Assembly: GCF_028453695.1 (NCBI RefSeq)
Contig: NC_135773.1
Location: 3,410,001 to 3,474,000, forward strand
Source of the DNA: Augochlora pura
Taxonomy: Eukaryota; Arthropoda; Insecta; Hymenoptera; Halictidae
Direction of reading: 5' to 3'
DNA: 64,000 nt
Part shown: piece by piece, positions 13,372-28,300 of the stretch
How positions within the stretch are numbered: position 1 is the stretch's first letter
Layout: each line of letters begins with the position of its first letter
The notes under the pieces: generated by a model
Seen by the model: only the letters and a program-made list of their open reading frames with translations
Databases searched by the model: none
What the model was told of the DNA's origin: nothing
Made by a program: the position numbers and the translations under genes

Positions 13372-16300
13372 CTGAAACATTGAGACATTCAATTTCTGCA
13401 ACCAATCGTAGTTTAATTGTTCTAATCAACGCATTAGTCAAAGTCGCATTACTCGTCTCTACAGAATTTCATTCATAGATCAATCATTTAACCTCTTAGC
13501 TGCCTACGGCGTGTATACACGTCGTAAGGAAATAGCAATTTATCATCTTACAACAAAAATATTTCTTGGAATATAGAATTTATCTTTAAAATATATCGAC
13601 GCAGCTAAGTGGTAAACGTAACCTAATAATTTCGTTTGAGATTATTAGTAAAAAGTTAATTGTAATTTTCTTTTAGATATAGCGATACGATTCAAGAGCT
13701 TGTTAGTATGTTTTAGGTAGCGAAAGTGTTCAGGTTTATTCATTGTAAAATGTTAACAATACATAATAATACAATTTCGAACGTATTAACAAATACAGAC
13801 TAATCGTGTTTATGCATACCTCGAATTGCACGTCGGACTATAATCCGTTTGACTGTTGCTACTTTCAGAGTCAGGACTATAGTGTCTCACAACAGAAAGT
13901 GGGGTACCGTTAGCGTAACTACCTTTTCTCGAACGTTCTTTTTCTGTCGAGTGTTGGGTAGATGCACCACTGTCTCGACGTATATGACTCCAACAGTCCT
14001 ACAAAAATATTACAATAAATTTAATAATTTTAATATAAAATATAAGAATAAATTTTCACTTAAGGCCGTGTCGGGCAGCGTGTATCACATGAAGCAGAGT
14101 ACACTTGCATCGTCCTTGGAAAAATATCTACCATAAAAGGATTGTTAATAACTTTCAATGAGAGACTCTACTATTTCGGTGCTCTTATCAATCTAGTACT
14201 CTGATACAAGTGTTTCTACGCTTCAAGCCTTGACACGATTTTGTTTATAATTTGAGTGTACTTGTACTATCGGTGGCGGTTCACTGCGATGAGTACAATG
14301 ACCGGATGATCCTCCGGAATCCCTCGCAGTCGCTCCATGACTTAATTTGCTGGACCCTGATGATTTTTGCGTACGACCTCCGGACGACAGTACGCTACTC
14401 GCGTCGCCACCACCGGAACCTAACGAGCGTCGAATGTGCCTGGAACTAAAACACATTATTTATTACTAAATATTTATATCTTATTTTAAACATGTTATAC
14501 TAGGATTTGTCGTTTTTATTTAAATACTGTTAAATTCTAAAACCGATTTTAGATCGGTTAAAATTAATATGTTCATATTTTTACTAGCAATCATTCTATT
14601 TTATGTTTAACAATGAAAGTCTTATATCATTGTTACCCAACGCGAAGCGTCTGAGGATCTAAAATTCACATGTCTCCATACAAAAGAACACGTCCATAGT
14701 TCTAGCAATTTTTATAGCGCAATAACTCGCAGGCATGTCACATTGACTGAAATTATTGAAGCCCTGTGTAGTTTCGATGTCGAAGCTATATGTAGTGAGG
14801 TCGTAAAATCGAATGGTAGCTAAAGCAGTCGTGTCTCGAGCATTGGGACAGAAGGACAGACGGAAATATAGGTTGTGAAGTCTCTTGGACTCCCCTCGGG
14901 ATTCTATGGACTATCTCAATTCTATTTGCGTTGGACAGTTTCTCTGTTCCAATTCAACATTAGAGACTTTATAACCCTAGAAATAAACTCCTGTATTATA
15001 CGCGTTAATGAACACTTTAAACGCAATCTAAAATTGACCTCTCGCAGTGAACAGATACTCCCGACGTGCCCTAACTAAATTGCGAAAATACGAACACTAA
15101 ATTACAAGCTTTGCTATCGTATAATTAAGTTTTCATTTCATTTTGATTACAATGAAACTAGTTGCAAACGAGATAACTTATTGTTTCCATCAATTAGTCC
15201 GGAGATAATGCAATTTACATTTAATTATAATTTGAGACCTTGCATCAGCGGCTCTGGGAAAACTGGACTACCCGACTAGATGGAAAAAAGATAGTTGAAA
15301 ACCTTGGGAATTGCATAATTACCTAGGAGACGTCTACTTTGTTAACAAGAAACGTAGCGAAAAAAGTACTTAGTTTATGACTTAACATTGCGTAAACATT
15401 TGTAACCCATTGATTACGATCGCAGGAGAATCTTTTTAATGTACGAAATTATTTATATAATGTTACTATAATATCAATACAATGGTCACAGATTACGAAA
15501 TGTAATCCAGGCAGGTTTTATTAGTTCATTACTGATTTAATTTCTGATTAGTGACTATGATTACTTTTCATAATCAATTACAAAAATAGTTACGAAATAA
15601 TCAATAGTTAGCCGACCCTGATATGACGCGAACGTTATCTAGTTTATGTGAATCTATGATAGATTAATCCGTCGAAAATATGCGCGATAATGTGTCCGTA
15701 TACCTCCGGTAGCAGACAGCGTCCCGCTTGAAACTGTGCTCCGAATAATCTGAACTAGTTTCACAATCCGGGCAATTGTTCGAAGATTGATGGTGCCCCG
15801 ATGGCTTGGTCGATTTCGTCGATGCACGAGGCGACAGGGACGCTCTTCGTCGTGTGCTCGTGTGGAGGTCAGGCAAAGATTTGTGGCAAACCGTTGTGTC
15901 CACCGAAGGCGAGCTGGCGGACTTTCTTCCGGCCCGACCGGATGTGTGCGAGTGTGAATTACTCCGGCCAAATTTGAAGCGGGCGTCTTGCTGCAAACAG
16001 TGCTGTAAACAGATCAAAACTTTGAAATAGTTTCTTCAAATTTACGATCCTATTTTAGTCACTTAAAATAATTAATGGACTGCGAATCTGTATGCATCTA
16101 TAACTTGAGAATATTACCTCGACATTCTCAAATGTCTTTAGTAATCCCTTGAATCATATAATGACCCATCTCCATCATAAATGCATAAAATACGCAGTTT
16201 AATAATTACAGAGGCCCTTTTGAATTATTTATCAATACTCTAATATTGGGCAATTCGTTTTTTACAGAAGTATATCGATGTCATTGCACTCTTCTTTTTA

Positions 16301-19300
16301 CTGATATTAACTATATTATATTGCATTTCATTGACTTTTTAATGTCAAGCATTGTAAATACTAATCAGGAAGCTGAAGAGCCGACACAATGAAACCTTCC
16401 AGAAAGTATTGTCCAGAACGCCTAGGAAATATTGCACGCTGTTCCAGTTCTTTAATTCGGTGCAGTAGATAGCGGGGAAATGATATCGATTTCGCATCGA
16501 TCACAGAAATACGGTGCAATAAATTGTATTAGTTTTTTATGCTACTTTAAGCGACCATGCAAGTGTCGGGAACTGTTACAAGGCTAACGGTGGAACATAC
16601 GAGAAAAGCATGTCTTCCGTAAATTTAGATTCGAGAGGTAGATTTATTAAAGTGGCCATTACACGTTTCGTGACGATTCTATCGATTATGCTAAACACGT
16701 GTCCGACACAGTGAAGGAATATGTTATGGCTTCCGTGTTCTACTCGCGAACGCGTGTATCTACAACTTCCGGTTCCTAACTGCGCTTCCTCCCTTGTGTC
16801 TCTTCGATAGTTACCATTCATTGGCCATGAGTGCGGGCACGTATGAGTCGCACGAGGATGTAATGCGCGTAAGCATTTTGTAAAATTAGCAACAAGAACG
16901 ACTGATATTAACTCACTTCATTTACGAGTCAATAAAACCGCAATCACGCTGCGGATTACAGTTACAAAAATAAACAAATATTTATTCTAATAGTTTATTA
17001 AAGACTGATTTGGTACGAATAAATGACACTTTGGCGAGAAGAAGTTAAACGATTTTACAAATCATAAAAATAAAGTATTTACTTTTTACTCGAGATGTCT
17101 CATATTGCCAGTTGTAATTTTCTACAAAATATCTTGATCAAGTCAAGCAAGAACATATACAGGGTGATTCATGTAAACATATTACATGACTTCTGTAGTT
17201 GTAATTATATAAAACACATTCTACATGCAATTTGGATAACATCAAAGGATGAACACGCTGCAAGGGAACTTTTTATGCCGAGATCGTATCTTTCAACTTC
17301 TCTTCACTATACTTGCTCTAATAATTACATATTCATAACTCATGAAAATATGACTGAATTATACAGTGTTATAGAGAATTCTGACACAAAAGGGAGGAAA
17401 CACTTTGAACTACAAAGACTTAAAAAGAAATTCTCCGATTGACATTCGTTCACAAGACAGTTGCAATTTGATGTGACAACATTTCCATTCGTATATTGTA
17501 AATAATTTCGTATAAGAAATTTAATTGCTAATTTTTTTCTTTAGTTCTCGCATACTGCGGCCCTATCATTTACAATTCTACTCTATTTCTAACAGCGGTT
17601 GCTGGTGATGTACAGTAAAGTTGCCTAATATGAAGACTTGCCCTGATATTTTTTTAAACATGTATCTACCTTCAGTAAAAGTGTTTTCAACCGAATATCA
17701 TGACTTTAAAAAAATCGGGTCTCATATCAGATACCATCGCCATACAGTAGAAGAGTGAACATTTTCGTATGCACACCTTTCCACGGTCTTCGTCACGAAA
17801 ATTCGGCGACAAGCTCCCCGGCGAGTACCGGAATTTCTCCTCTTGCGGTATACCGTTCGGCTGCAAGACGGACTGCGACGGGCCGTCCGGGAAAAACACA
17901 TTCTCCTTGCTGTCGGTATTTAGCAGCCGACGTAATTTTGTCTGCAGCTGATCTCCGCCGGTACTGCTCGGCGGCCCTGAAATCGTGCGCCGCTGCGGAA
18001 CGGGAACCAGGCGTGGACTCTTCGGTGGCAGGGCGGGTGGCAGTGTTTGTTGAGGATTCAGAATTCCGTCCGCTGTCGAACAAAACGCAGATCAGTTCCA
18101 GAAACACATTGTAATCAATTGATAAATCGAAATATTGCCGGTTTCAAATCTCTAGCCATCTTATTACTGGAAACGTAAACGTGCTTCTGCAGGAAGTTGC
18201 TAAATAAATTCATTTATTTCAGCTCGTTTCATGGTGGTTGTTCAAGCTTCAGTAACTATGCTCTTGCAGCTTTTCTATGAAATTAAAAACGAACAACCGT
18301 GACTGGCCGGCACTTCTGGACTTAACAGGTTGACTGAGGCGTAACAGTTTCCGGCTAGATAGACGTTTTGCTTGATATTCCGGATGCGATATATACTTTT
18401 TACTCCGAGCGCAGCAAATAATAAAGAACTCTTATTTTTGTCTATTTTGTTCGCCGAACCTTTGCGTTTGACGTTCATTTAAATTGTGTTCGATGCAAAA
18501 AATATCTCTGGTTGAAAACTAGATGTTTGGTATCGATATCTGGCATTCTGGAGTTGCGTGCAGACTGCGGATTTTTATACAAAGTAAAAATAATCTGCAT
18601 CAGCAGGGAGTAGAAATCAAGTAGCAAGTTTCTTCATTTTAATAAATTAAAAATAATACATTGACGTTTTAAAATCCTTTTAATTCTTCTATTAATTGGA
18701 ACTGTAATTAACCAATTTTTATTATTTTATACATATGCTCAGAATAAAATATCAAAGTTTCTATTTAGACATGAATTGACATATTTTTTCTCACTAAAAA
18801 ATTCATCTTTATTGTGACGTGTCAAGCGAACGAAATTTTTAAGAGAGACATAAGGAGAATTGGTAACGTATCTCAAATCCATATTGTCGCTTACGTATTA
18901 AATAAGTTCATGCTACCGCCTTCCACGGTTCTCCAGATAGGATGACCGATTTTAGTATGTAGAACGTGGCAATCGCATATCAATAGTTTCCAGCCGGAGA
19001 TACGGCGTATCGTTTCCGTGTCAACGATCACGGAAACGTTGACTATAATGAAATGAACTCTTACGCGACGCGACAACGTCGAAATAAGCTATTCGATTAG
19101 GAGCGACCATTCGGAAGTAACACGTCTAGATGTAAGGATATCGTGTATCACGCCGGTTGTAATTACTTTAGAGCAGAAAGCGATACACAAACGTGGCTCG
19201 GTTACCAAACCAGAGAAATGTGGTTGCGGCGAGTTATCCGGCTCAAAGAATTTTAACCCTCCGTGTCCTGGAGGAGCTTTAATGCTCCACTTTCATCAAA

Positions 19301-22300
19301 ACGTTTCGAAGAACCGTCCACGCTTGTTGCAATTTAATTTAATTCGTTTTAACCCTCGACGCGCCTCGCGACTGCAAATTAATTCTCGTTAGAAGAATGC
19401 TTTTATGAAGCTGCATAACCTGCAATTCGACGATTAATTCTGATGCGAAACTGATTGAAAGCAGGGATAAATGCTCGGTATTATGGAACCGTGAATAATT
19501 GCGAAATAATTTCTTTGAGGACAGAAAATCATCGTGATAAGGGGCAAACGTAAAATTAAGTCCTCAACGTTCTGCAAATTAACGAAAGAACGTATTTATT
19601 CAGTATCTGTGAAAACTGTGTAAAACCTATAAAGAAACTAACAATTGTAAGACATTATTTTATTTCGCGAATTTTGACTTGTTTAAAACGACCACAGTGT
19701 TAAAATTCAAAAAAACGGTGAACGAAACGAAGCAGTAAAATTTGACCTCTCGAACGCCAGGATTTAAAAACTCGCCGCGTAAAAAAGGTACCAGCATTTC
19801 CAATCGTTGACGTTGACGGGCACCGCGAAATATGCTTTACGATCTGATTTTACACCTGCGCGAAACAAAACCGCTGACTGGCAAACGAGTCGGTCGTTTC
19901 CTGACGCGTGACCGAAGCGACGAAACTATGCTGCGAAGAATACCACAACCGCGGACCGCAATGGATTCAGTGAAAACGTCCTATCATTTAATCCGCGGGA
20001 TACTATTAATCCGTGCATCTCGCATAATCATCGAACGCTGAGACGTTTCCCATCCTGCTCCCTATATTAATTCCAACAGTAATCCCAAACCCTTTGCCTC
20101 GAGAAATGTATACATTTCGCATCCTGTTAAGTCCTTGGCCCTTGATCCACAGCGTTCCTCACTCCAGCCGCCAAATTAGGGTGGCTTGGCATCAAGGATT
20201 TCCGGAGCTTGCTACTATATTTAGTTCTATGTCCTTATACTGTATCATTGAAACTATAACGGGTCCCAATTTTGAGATAAAATGATACAGTTGAATGCTG
20301 AGAGCTTTCTATCGCATGATCGATGTACTGTTTAAAAAAGACTCAAATAGAACACGGCTAAGAGAAAAGTGATCTGAGCGTAGAATGTCTAGTTTAACTA
20401 CACAACGAATATAGTTTAAATAATTAATATTATCAACTAAGCAAGTTCATACAACGCGTAGCTTTAATAAGAAAAAGACTGCAGCTTAAATTTAAAGAAT
20501 TGACTCGGTAAACTATGATCAAATTAGTCAGAAGCAAATTTACATCTCCTAAAATATTAAAGAATATGTATGAGAAGTGACAAAAAGTTTCATCGATATT
20601 TTCAACGAACCATCGAATAAAACCATCCGTATTCGAATGGTTGGACTGCTAGACCAAGTACAGAAGTAAAACGCCAAGTTCTCGTGGATTAAGAAAGAGA
20701 AGAAAAAAAAAGGTCGACGCGCCGAGCCGCAGAGTCTGCGCCAGAATCCTCGCGGCGACATGTATGTATCAAGAAAATGGACCCGCGGAATCTTTGGAAA
20801 GCGCTTTAAACGGCCAATTAAAGCGACGCCGTGGATGGCAAGTTGCCCGCGCCGGCAATGGAATGGAAGAGCGACTCCGCCGCGCGCGTCTCGGCTCGGC
20901 TCGGCTCGGCGCGCTGAAATGCCCGTAGTTAAATCGATTAGCCGGCCGGAGGTGCATCGAAAGTTTCTCGGTAGACTTACGCCTGTCCTGTTCGTGGCAG
21001 GATGCCCAGCAACAGGGTGGCGTCAGCTGAGCAGCCGCCGGCAGCTGCGACGGGGACGTCGGCTGCATGGAACACGTCGGCGCGGTCCCGCATTTCCTGA
21101 GCAACCTGGGCGGCGCGCCGGGCGCGCTCAGCTGCGACACCTGAAGATGACCGCTGTTCTTCAGCTCCTGCTTCCGGTCCAGCACGGTCTCGCTCTTCAC
21201 GTAGAACGCCTTCGTCTCCTGGAGCAGCTCCACCGCGCTCTTCCGCTTCCCTACGGCACGTGACAAGGAAACCAGACGGCTGTAAGCGACACTACGGTGA
21301 AAACGGTAAATGGTTCGCTTCCTGTAAACGGACACCGCACGGCGACAAATACCCGCCTCGACAGGGTTAGGCCACGTGCGACGGCACGAGCCCAACGTAA
21401 CTCTTTGCCGTGTGGCACGGAACCATCGACGCCCCGTAATCCCGTCCCGTCCACTGTTCTTTTAAACCCCCTTGTAAACCAGATACCCCCGTGGGAAACC
21501 GGGCGGATTCTTTCGCGAATCCTTTGCGAAGGAACTGGGCCAGCCTTGCCGGGTTTCCAAAGAAATGCAGAGTTATACTTTGCACGAAGCGCCTTTACAG
21601 AAGGCCACTCGAATATTTCTTTGAACTACGATGGCGAACTATTCCCCTCCCACGCAGCTGTATAAAAGAGCTATTAACAACAACAAAAATAATAATTCTT
21701 CGACGTATATTACACGTCTCGTCCGGCACATTAATGTAACATTTGACCGAACACGTGAACTGAATTTACTCGTAGATCGCAGCCGCGCGAACATTACGTT
21801 AAATTAATTATATATCCAAGATGGAACAGATGAAACGTGAAACAAGCAACAAAGCCAATTGTTACGTCGGTCACGTATCCTCAAATTGTCGGAAACGCTA
21901 AATTGCCACGACCGCGGTGAGCTTGTTTAACACACATGCCCACACTCTCGATCAATTGATTCAAAATAAACTATCTAAAATGCTGTAATGTGTAATGAGC
22001 TATTGTCGGAAAAATGTCAACACTTTTCGCATTGAATGAATATGATGATGCATAATTTCGTGCATTACTGTTTTGCTGTTCTATGTATTTTAATTGTACC
22101 TTCAAAGCAAATAAAGCGTCTCTTAAATAATATATTTATTCAGTTGACGGTTGTCGCATTTCATAACGAAGAATTTGCTGCTTTATTCAAGATAAAAGCA
22201 GAGTTGAGCTGAACAAACAACTTTTAATTAATTCTTATAATTTAATTTAATTTTTATAATTGAATATTATAATTTAAATGTAGCTATACAAGTAAGGAAA

Positions 22301-25300
22301 ATGCTTCTTAAAATTGCATTTTATTATGCACCCTCGACTCCTTCGCAATTAAAAATTATATATCATATTTATTCTCCGACAAAATCATGTCCACTGAATG
22401 CATAATTGTTCCCATGGCAACCCTCTCGTTCCATAACAATGTTACTTCTCCTTCATCGATACTAAAACCAAATCTACCGTAATATATCACATTTATTCCC
22501 CCGGAGAAATCATCGAACAATAAAAACAGAAACGGGGAGATACAGTTTCCAACTTTTATAGCATCCAGCGCGCGCGCGCCATTTGCTTCGCAATATTCCC
22601 AATTACAAGAAGCAAACGCTCGGCTGGCTCCACTCGACGCCGACTCCGTATAAATCGCATAGTCGTCGACCATGCTCATAAATCAAAGGCTTTCCGTAGG
22701 AATCCCCCGGTTCGTTCTCGATCGACGCGCGATACAAGCATAATAAACGGGGTATACATACCGAAAATTCGATAGAATCGGGAGCGGCCTATTCATAAAC
22801 ATCGCTCATGGAAATCGACGACTGCCAGACGTTACGACCGACGGACAAATTGGACTTTGCAAAACTTTACTTGCTCGCATAGAAAGTTGCGTTGGCACTT
22901 TCACTGTATACAACACACGTGCATATATTGCGCAAGTTCGCCGCTGCTTAATCTTACTGGAAGCCGAAGATAAAGCGGAGAAAGCATGAAGCGGACGTTT
23001 TTCTTTCGCCCCGTGTTTTTTTTTTTTTCTGCCTCGCCCGATGAATATTAAGCCGACAAACGGAAAATATGTGGCGGGCGCTCCCGAGGGACGCCGGCAA
23101 TAACGTCCGGGTAATTTCGCCGGCGAACTGTGATTTTAAAAGCGCTCTTACGGCACTTGCGCGGGTATCCCCAAGAGCGCGACATGTTTGTCGCGCAAAA
23201 ACTTATGCCGCGAATATCGATGGCCTACGTTCGTTCGCCGAACACCTGCAGTTCTCGATGACTTCGCGGCAGATTTATGAGCGTGGGAAACCTGAATTGT
23301 GTGCAATTGCCGTATGCAAGAGCACTCCGTGAATAACGTGATCGTAGAGGGAAATCTTGAGGATCTTTGCGGTGAAATTGTTGCATACACGCTTACGAGT
23401 AAAACTAAAGAAACTTGAAATATTTTTCAAATTATCAGTAAAATTTGATATTTTAATAAGTGTGTGATACTTATAAGAATTGGAATTAAGATCGCGAGAA
23501 ATAAAATCAATGGTTTTGTTTTACTTTATTCTAATTATATGATAAAAATATATTGTATGATAAAAATAGAAATTTATATAAATATCTACGATTTGAAAAC
23601 AATCGTCGAGATATTGATTAACTAAAGGGCGAAATCGTATGACAAGGAAAGAAGTGAAACTTGAAACGAGAATGGACGCGCGCCATTAATTTTGAAAGAG
23701 AGACGAAATATTGTGAATAATGCCGGCCTTGTCGATAGGTTTACTTTATTTCCGGATCGCCACGGCAAACATCCTGCTGCGTGATGAATTACCGGAAGTG
23801 ATGAGCGAAAGATCTTCACAATTGAATGTATCATTATCCTCGGCAATAGCGTGCGGTCTAAACCGTCTAAATTTGTGGGAACTTTGTGATGCGCCGACGA
23901 TGTAACACCGTTTCGATGCTGAAGGTAAATATTCTTATCGATCTAACACTTTAGAGCTAGTTTAACCCTTTATTCGCCAAAAATCCATCAACGGGCTTTT
24001 TAACTATTTTATTATACGTAAAAGAATCTCAATAATTATTTCGAAAATAGTTGAATTATATTACATACAAATCCTTGAAAATCTTACTATCTCGTCAATT
24101 TTTAAATATCTATTAAAAAATGTCAGCTGGTCAAGCGTAAAACGTAACAAGGACATTAGAAACGAAATATTTTTCCTTGACAAGTCGCGATTCTACGGCA
24201 GTAAACTGAATTATAAATAATCTTAGCGATTGAAAGAAACGTGCACGTTTTACCGATGGCGCGATAAAGATTGCGAAACTTTGAACAGTGTCGGTTTAAT
24301 GGTTTTCGCAGCCGTAAAATTTCAAGCTGCAATAAAATTCGAACGCGGTGCTGTGTGTAAGAAGCTAGGGAACCACGGTTCATTGCACTGTCTTAGGAGC
24401 GCGTTGTTGTCCGTATCATGTCTAAAAGCGACTGGCAGCGAGCGTGGTCTTTTTGTGGCTCGCTGCCGAAAAGGTAGAGGACGGAACGAGAAGCGAAACG
24501 TCCGCAGATGAGAAGTTTGACGCAGCTTCGTCTGTAAACACGCTGTCGTCTTTGAAGATCCCGTTTCTATTTAGTACCGACTAATATTACTGCGGTCTAT
24601 TTTCTGGGGACGACGCGAGACAACGCGTAGTGTCACAATAGTTCGTTAGCTCACCTAAATCACGTTACGAGCCTTCATTCATAACTTTTGATGCAAACAG
24701 ACGTTTGAAATATTAATTTAAATAATATCTTATTTATTTTATAATTATTTGAAATAATCATTTGAAGTAATTATTTGAAATTATTTGAGGTAATTATTTG
24801 AAATAATTATTTAAAGAAATTATTTGAAATAATTATTTAAAGAAATTATTTGAAATAATTATTTAAAATAACCATGAAGCTAAACATTGAACTCTAAATA
24901 TTAATACAGTTGCCTTGAAATAATATTTCCAATAATATTAATTTTAAGGATATCACTGTCAAAAAAAAAATAAATATGAATTAAAATAACGTATTATACG
25001 TAACGATATTGCAAACAATGTCGATTGAAATATGCAGAGGCCTGCCTGTTGGGTAGTCAGGTTTCAAGAGGAAGGCAGAAAGACGCGAGGAAACCTTGTC
25101 CCTTGGAGTTTGGAGGTCTGGCTTCCTCCGCCAATGGTGTAATCGACAGTAGTGTGCACGTGTACGCACTTTACACACGGGCTCGGGTTAAAGTGCCTCG
25201 TTTGAAACGACGACAAGGCGAGCCGGAGCGTTAATGATCAGTGCACCGACATCTGCGGCTTCCTCCTGTTTTCGCGTGGCACGCACGCCGATGATTGATG

Positions 25301-28300
25301 ACAGGCAACTGACACACCCCGGGGAGCCGACACCCCCGACTTGTAACAATCATCGATACGGCCGCGACGGCGTCCGCCGGACCATCGAAATCGATCGTTG
25401 ACCCGCGATCCGTGGAGCCGATAACCACGGGAAGATCGAGAACTTCGTCTCGCCTAATCGTTGTCATCGATTATTTCGGTTCTACCAGGGCTTCTCGAAA
25501 TTTTATTACATATTTATAAAGCAATAAAAATAGCGTTCAATATATTTATCACGCATATCTTTGAATATATCAATTTTTCTAATAGAATACAAAATGGCGG
25601 CTCAGTGGCCGACAGAAGAAGCTATATTAATGGCCATAATAATTATTATTATAGCTAATGAGTAGCTATAATTAATGATCAATAATACTAGTTGACGAGA
25701 AAATTATGCAGCAAGAAAATTAATTATACAAATTATTTTTGTCTCATTTTGGTGCACCGAAACATTTGCGAATAGTATTCAACGATGCACACAGATTTCG
25801 CACGTGTTTAGTTACTTTGTTAAATTGGCTTTCGCAGCGCCGTTCATTAGGCATAAATCATTTAACGCTTATCAAAACTTACGTAACAAACTACACTTGT
25901 GTAAGCCGAGTCAGCTTGTCGCACCAAGCCACGGGGGTTAAACGCAATTTATGGGTATATTTATACTCTCTCACTCTGCACGAATAAGCGTCAATTGATT
26001 GTTGCCGCGACAATCAGCAGCGTCTGATTCCACCGACAATGAGTCCAAATAAAACACATATGCGCAATGTATTAACACCATACGCGTCGATATCAATATT
26101 ATTTCGATTTCTCTGCGAACTTTCGATTGATAAAAATAGTCAATATTCCTTATCTTTTATGCTCTCTATTTTTAGAAAATCAAACGTACTATTGATTTTA
26201 TAAATGTTGTCGTTCGAGATCGTGGGCAGAGTCTATAAAAAATATTAATTATTAATAAAATTGATGATTTTTATAAATAGCTGAACTGCTTTTGTACTCG
26301 ATTTTTATATCGTATTCATTTAATGTTATTATTCGTTCCAGTGAACTTTCATTTTTTAATAAAGATTATAGATATCGTCTTATGGGAAACATTGTGAGCA
26401 ATATAATATAACAATAGAAATGAATTCAAGGAACAGTAAAAAATGATCGGTGCTCTGTTTCCATTTGAAACAGTTGGCATGCAAAAGGTTGAAATTAGAT
26501 TGCGATCGTTCATCACGATTTCTAATATAAACGTGAACAGAGAGAGAGAATTCGGCCACGGCTTGTACCAGATTAATCAGTTCAATTGGTTAAAAGTAGT
26601 CAGCTGGCAAGCGGAATGATTTCACGTTATCCCATTCTCGACGAGCTACATTCCTCTATCTCTGCAAATATCAGAGATACGCATTCAGTCACGAAGAGAT
26701 ATTCGGACAATTTTTAATACGGATAACACATGAACACGTTGGACTGGCTAAATGATTTGAAGTTTTCTATATGCTAGAGATCCTAACGTATTAAACAATC
26801 GCCAAATAAATTTTTGCAATAATACCAGTATAGAAATATTATGGTTCGACTATTAATTATTTAACCCTTTGCGCTCGATGCCGTTTCAACTGGAATAGCC
26901 ATAACAAACATAACGTAGCCTTAACAATCTTGTGAATACAAACTTTGTTAGTATGAATATTATTTTGCAACGTGATAGAAGAAATCTATAGTGCCTCACG
27001 GCGACCACTCGAGTGCAAAGGGTTGATATTTGTTCGCGTGACAGTATTTGTTTACTTTTCGCAATCCTAGCCGCGTCATTAGATTTTTACCGATTAAAAA
27101 ACTCATTGCAACCAGTTCTTCCTAACTCCCTTGTTTCCCAAGATTTATAAAAAAAAAAAAACCGTCGCCTTCAATAATAACAGGAATCGGTGGCAAAAAA
27201 ACGGCTTAATGCGTCGCATCCTCTAAGATAAATGACGCGGCCGGGGGAAGTTGCAAACGCCGCAATTTTCCCATTTCGCTGCTTTTTGTCGCAGCATGAC
27301 TCGACAATAAAACGAAATCTGAAATAACCCGATGTCGAAACACAATGTCTTCGGGAAGTAAGGGAAACGCGTCCGCTGTCCCAGAAAAGTGAACAGTCCT
27401 CCAGGTTTCACGTGCAAGCCGACGAAATGATATCAGGTAAATAAGTAATAATAATCTGTAGAATTTTCTCAAATAAAGTCTACACATATCCTATCAAATT
27501 AAATATAATAAAAATTTTAATAACTATGTGTTCTACAAAATTTGCATTGAATCACTTTTCAAGGAGCAGTTAATAAAAATGAAAATTTTCTTAAAGGTAT
27601 GTATTAGGTTGGTGCATATGAAATGTCAGATGTTTACGTAAATATATAAAACTGTATATCTTTTTTTAAAAGCTGTTGATTTAATCAAAATATGTCCCGT
27701 TTGCTTTACTACACCCTTTTTAACAAGATATCAATACAGAAATGCCTGCCTTAAACAAATTCTGATCTTTCGAATTAATAAACTCTGATATGGAATATTT
27801 CATAGTGGCTTCATTTATATACTACTACAATTCTCTTATTAATATTCTATTCTCGTGAAAGCATCTAGAATAATAGTGGCAGGCGCGTGACGTGTTTCAC
27901 TCGTATCCAGCTCCTATTTAATTAATAATTCGGTCAATGTTTTAATGAAGTGCACGGTGAAAGATGTTTCGCGGCAGAAAATCGATGGAGATAATTAGAA
28001 AAATCTGCGAAAAAATGAGCACAAAGAAAGAGCGAATAAAAACAAATATAAAACAGTTGATCTGTCGGGGAATTAGTTTCGGCCAGGAATTTGCTAAAAA
28101 ATATAATTAGATACGAGACCGCCACCTAGGAAGAAGAAATAGCATGGGCCGTTTGAACCTCCGCGCTAACAAACGAGGGGTTATAAGAAGCACGGGTTCC
28201 TTGACACGGTTGGAGGAATCTTGAACTAAGATGCTTCTAAAAAAAGACTATGTTACGTTGCACGGGGGTTCGTTTGACACTTAGCAGCTTGACATCGGGA

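Noticed and set aside
17155..17442. Sequence starting acagggtgattcatgtaaac with a 115-codon ORF
   Set aside because: The start resembles termini of some insect repeats, but I found no matching inverted end or protein motif.
17755..18114. 119-codon plus-strand and 104-codon minus-strand ORFs
   Set aside because: They overlap FAM110-like exon 3 in the wrong strand or frame; the used frame fits acceptor and donor phases.
20760..21263. 167-codon plus-strand ORF
   Set aside because: It is antisense to FAM110-like exon 2 in a GC-rich patch; the minus-strand frame carries the family motif and splice sites.
23960..23985. ttaaccctttattcgcc as a third MITE end
   Set aside because: Only a short match and no partner terminus nearby.
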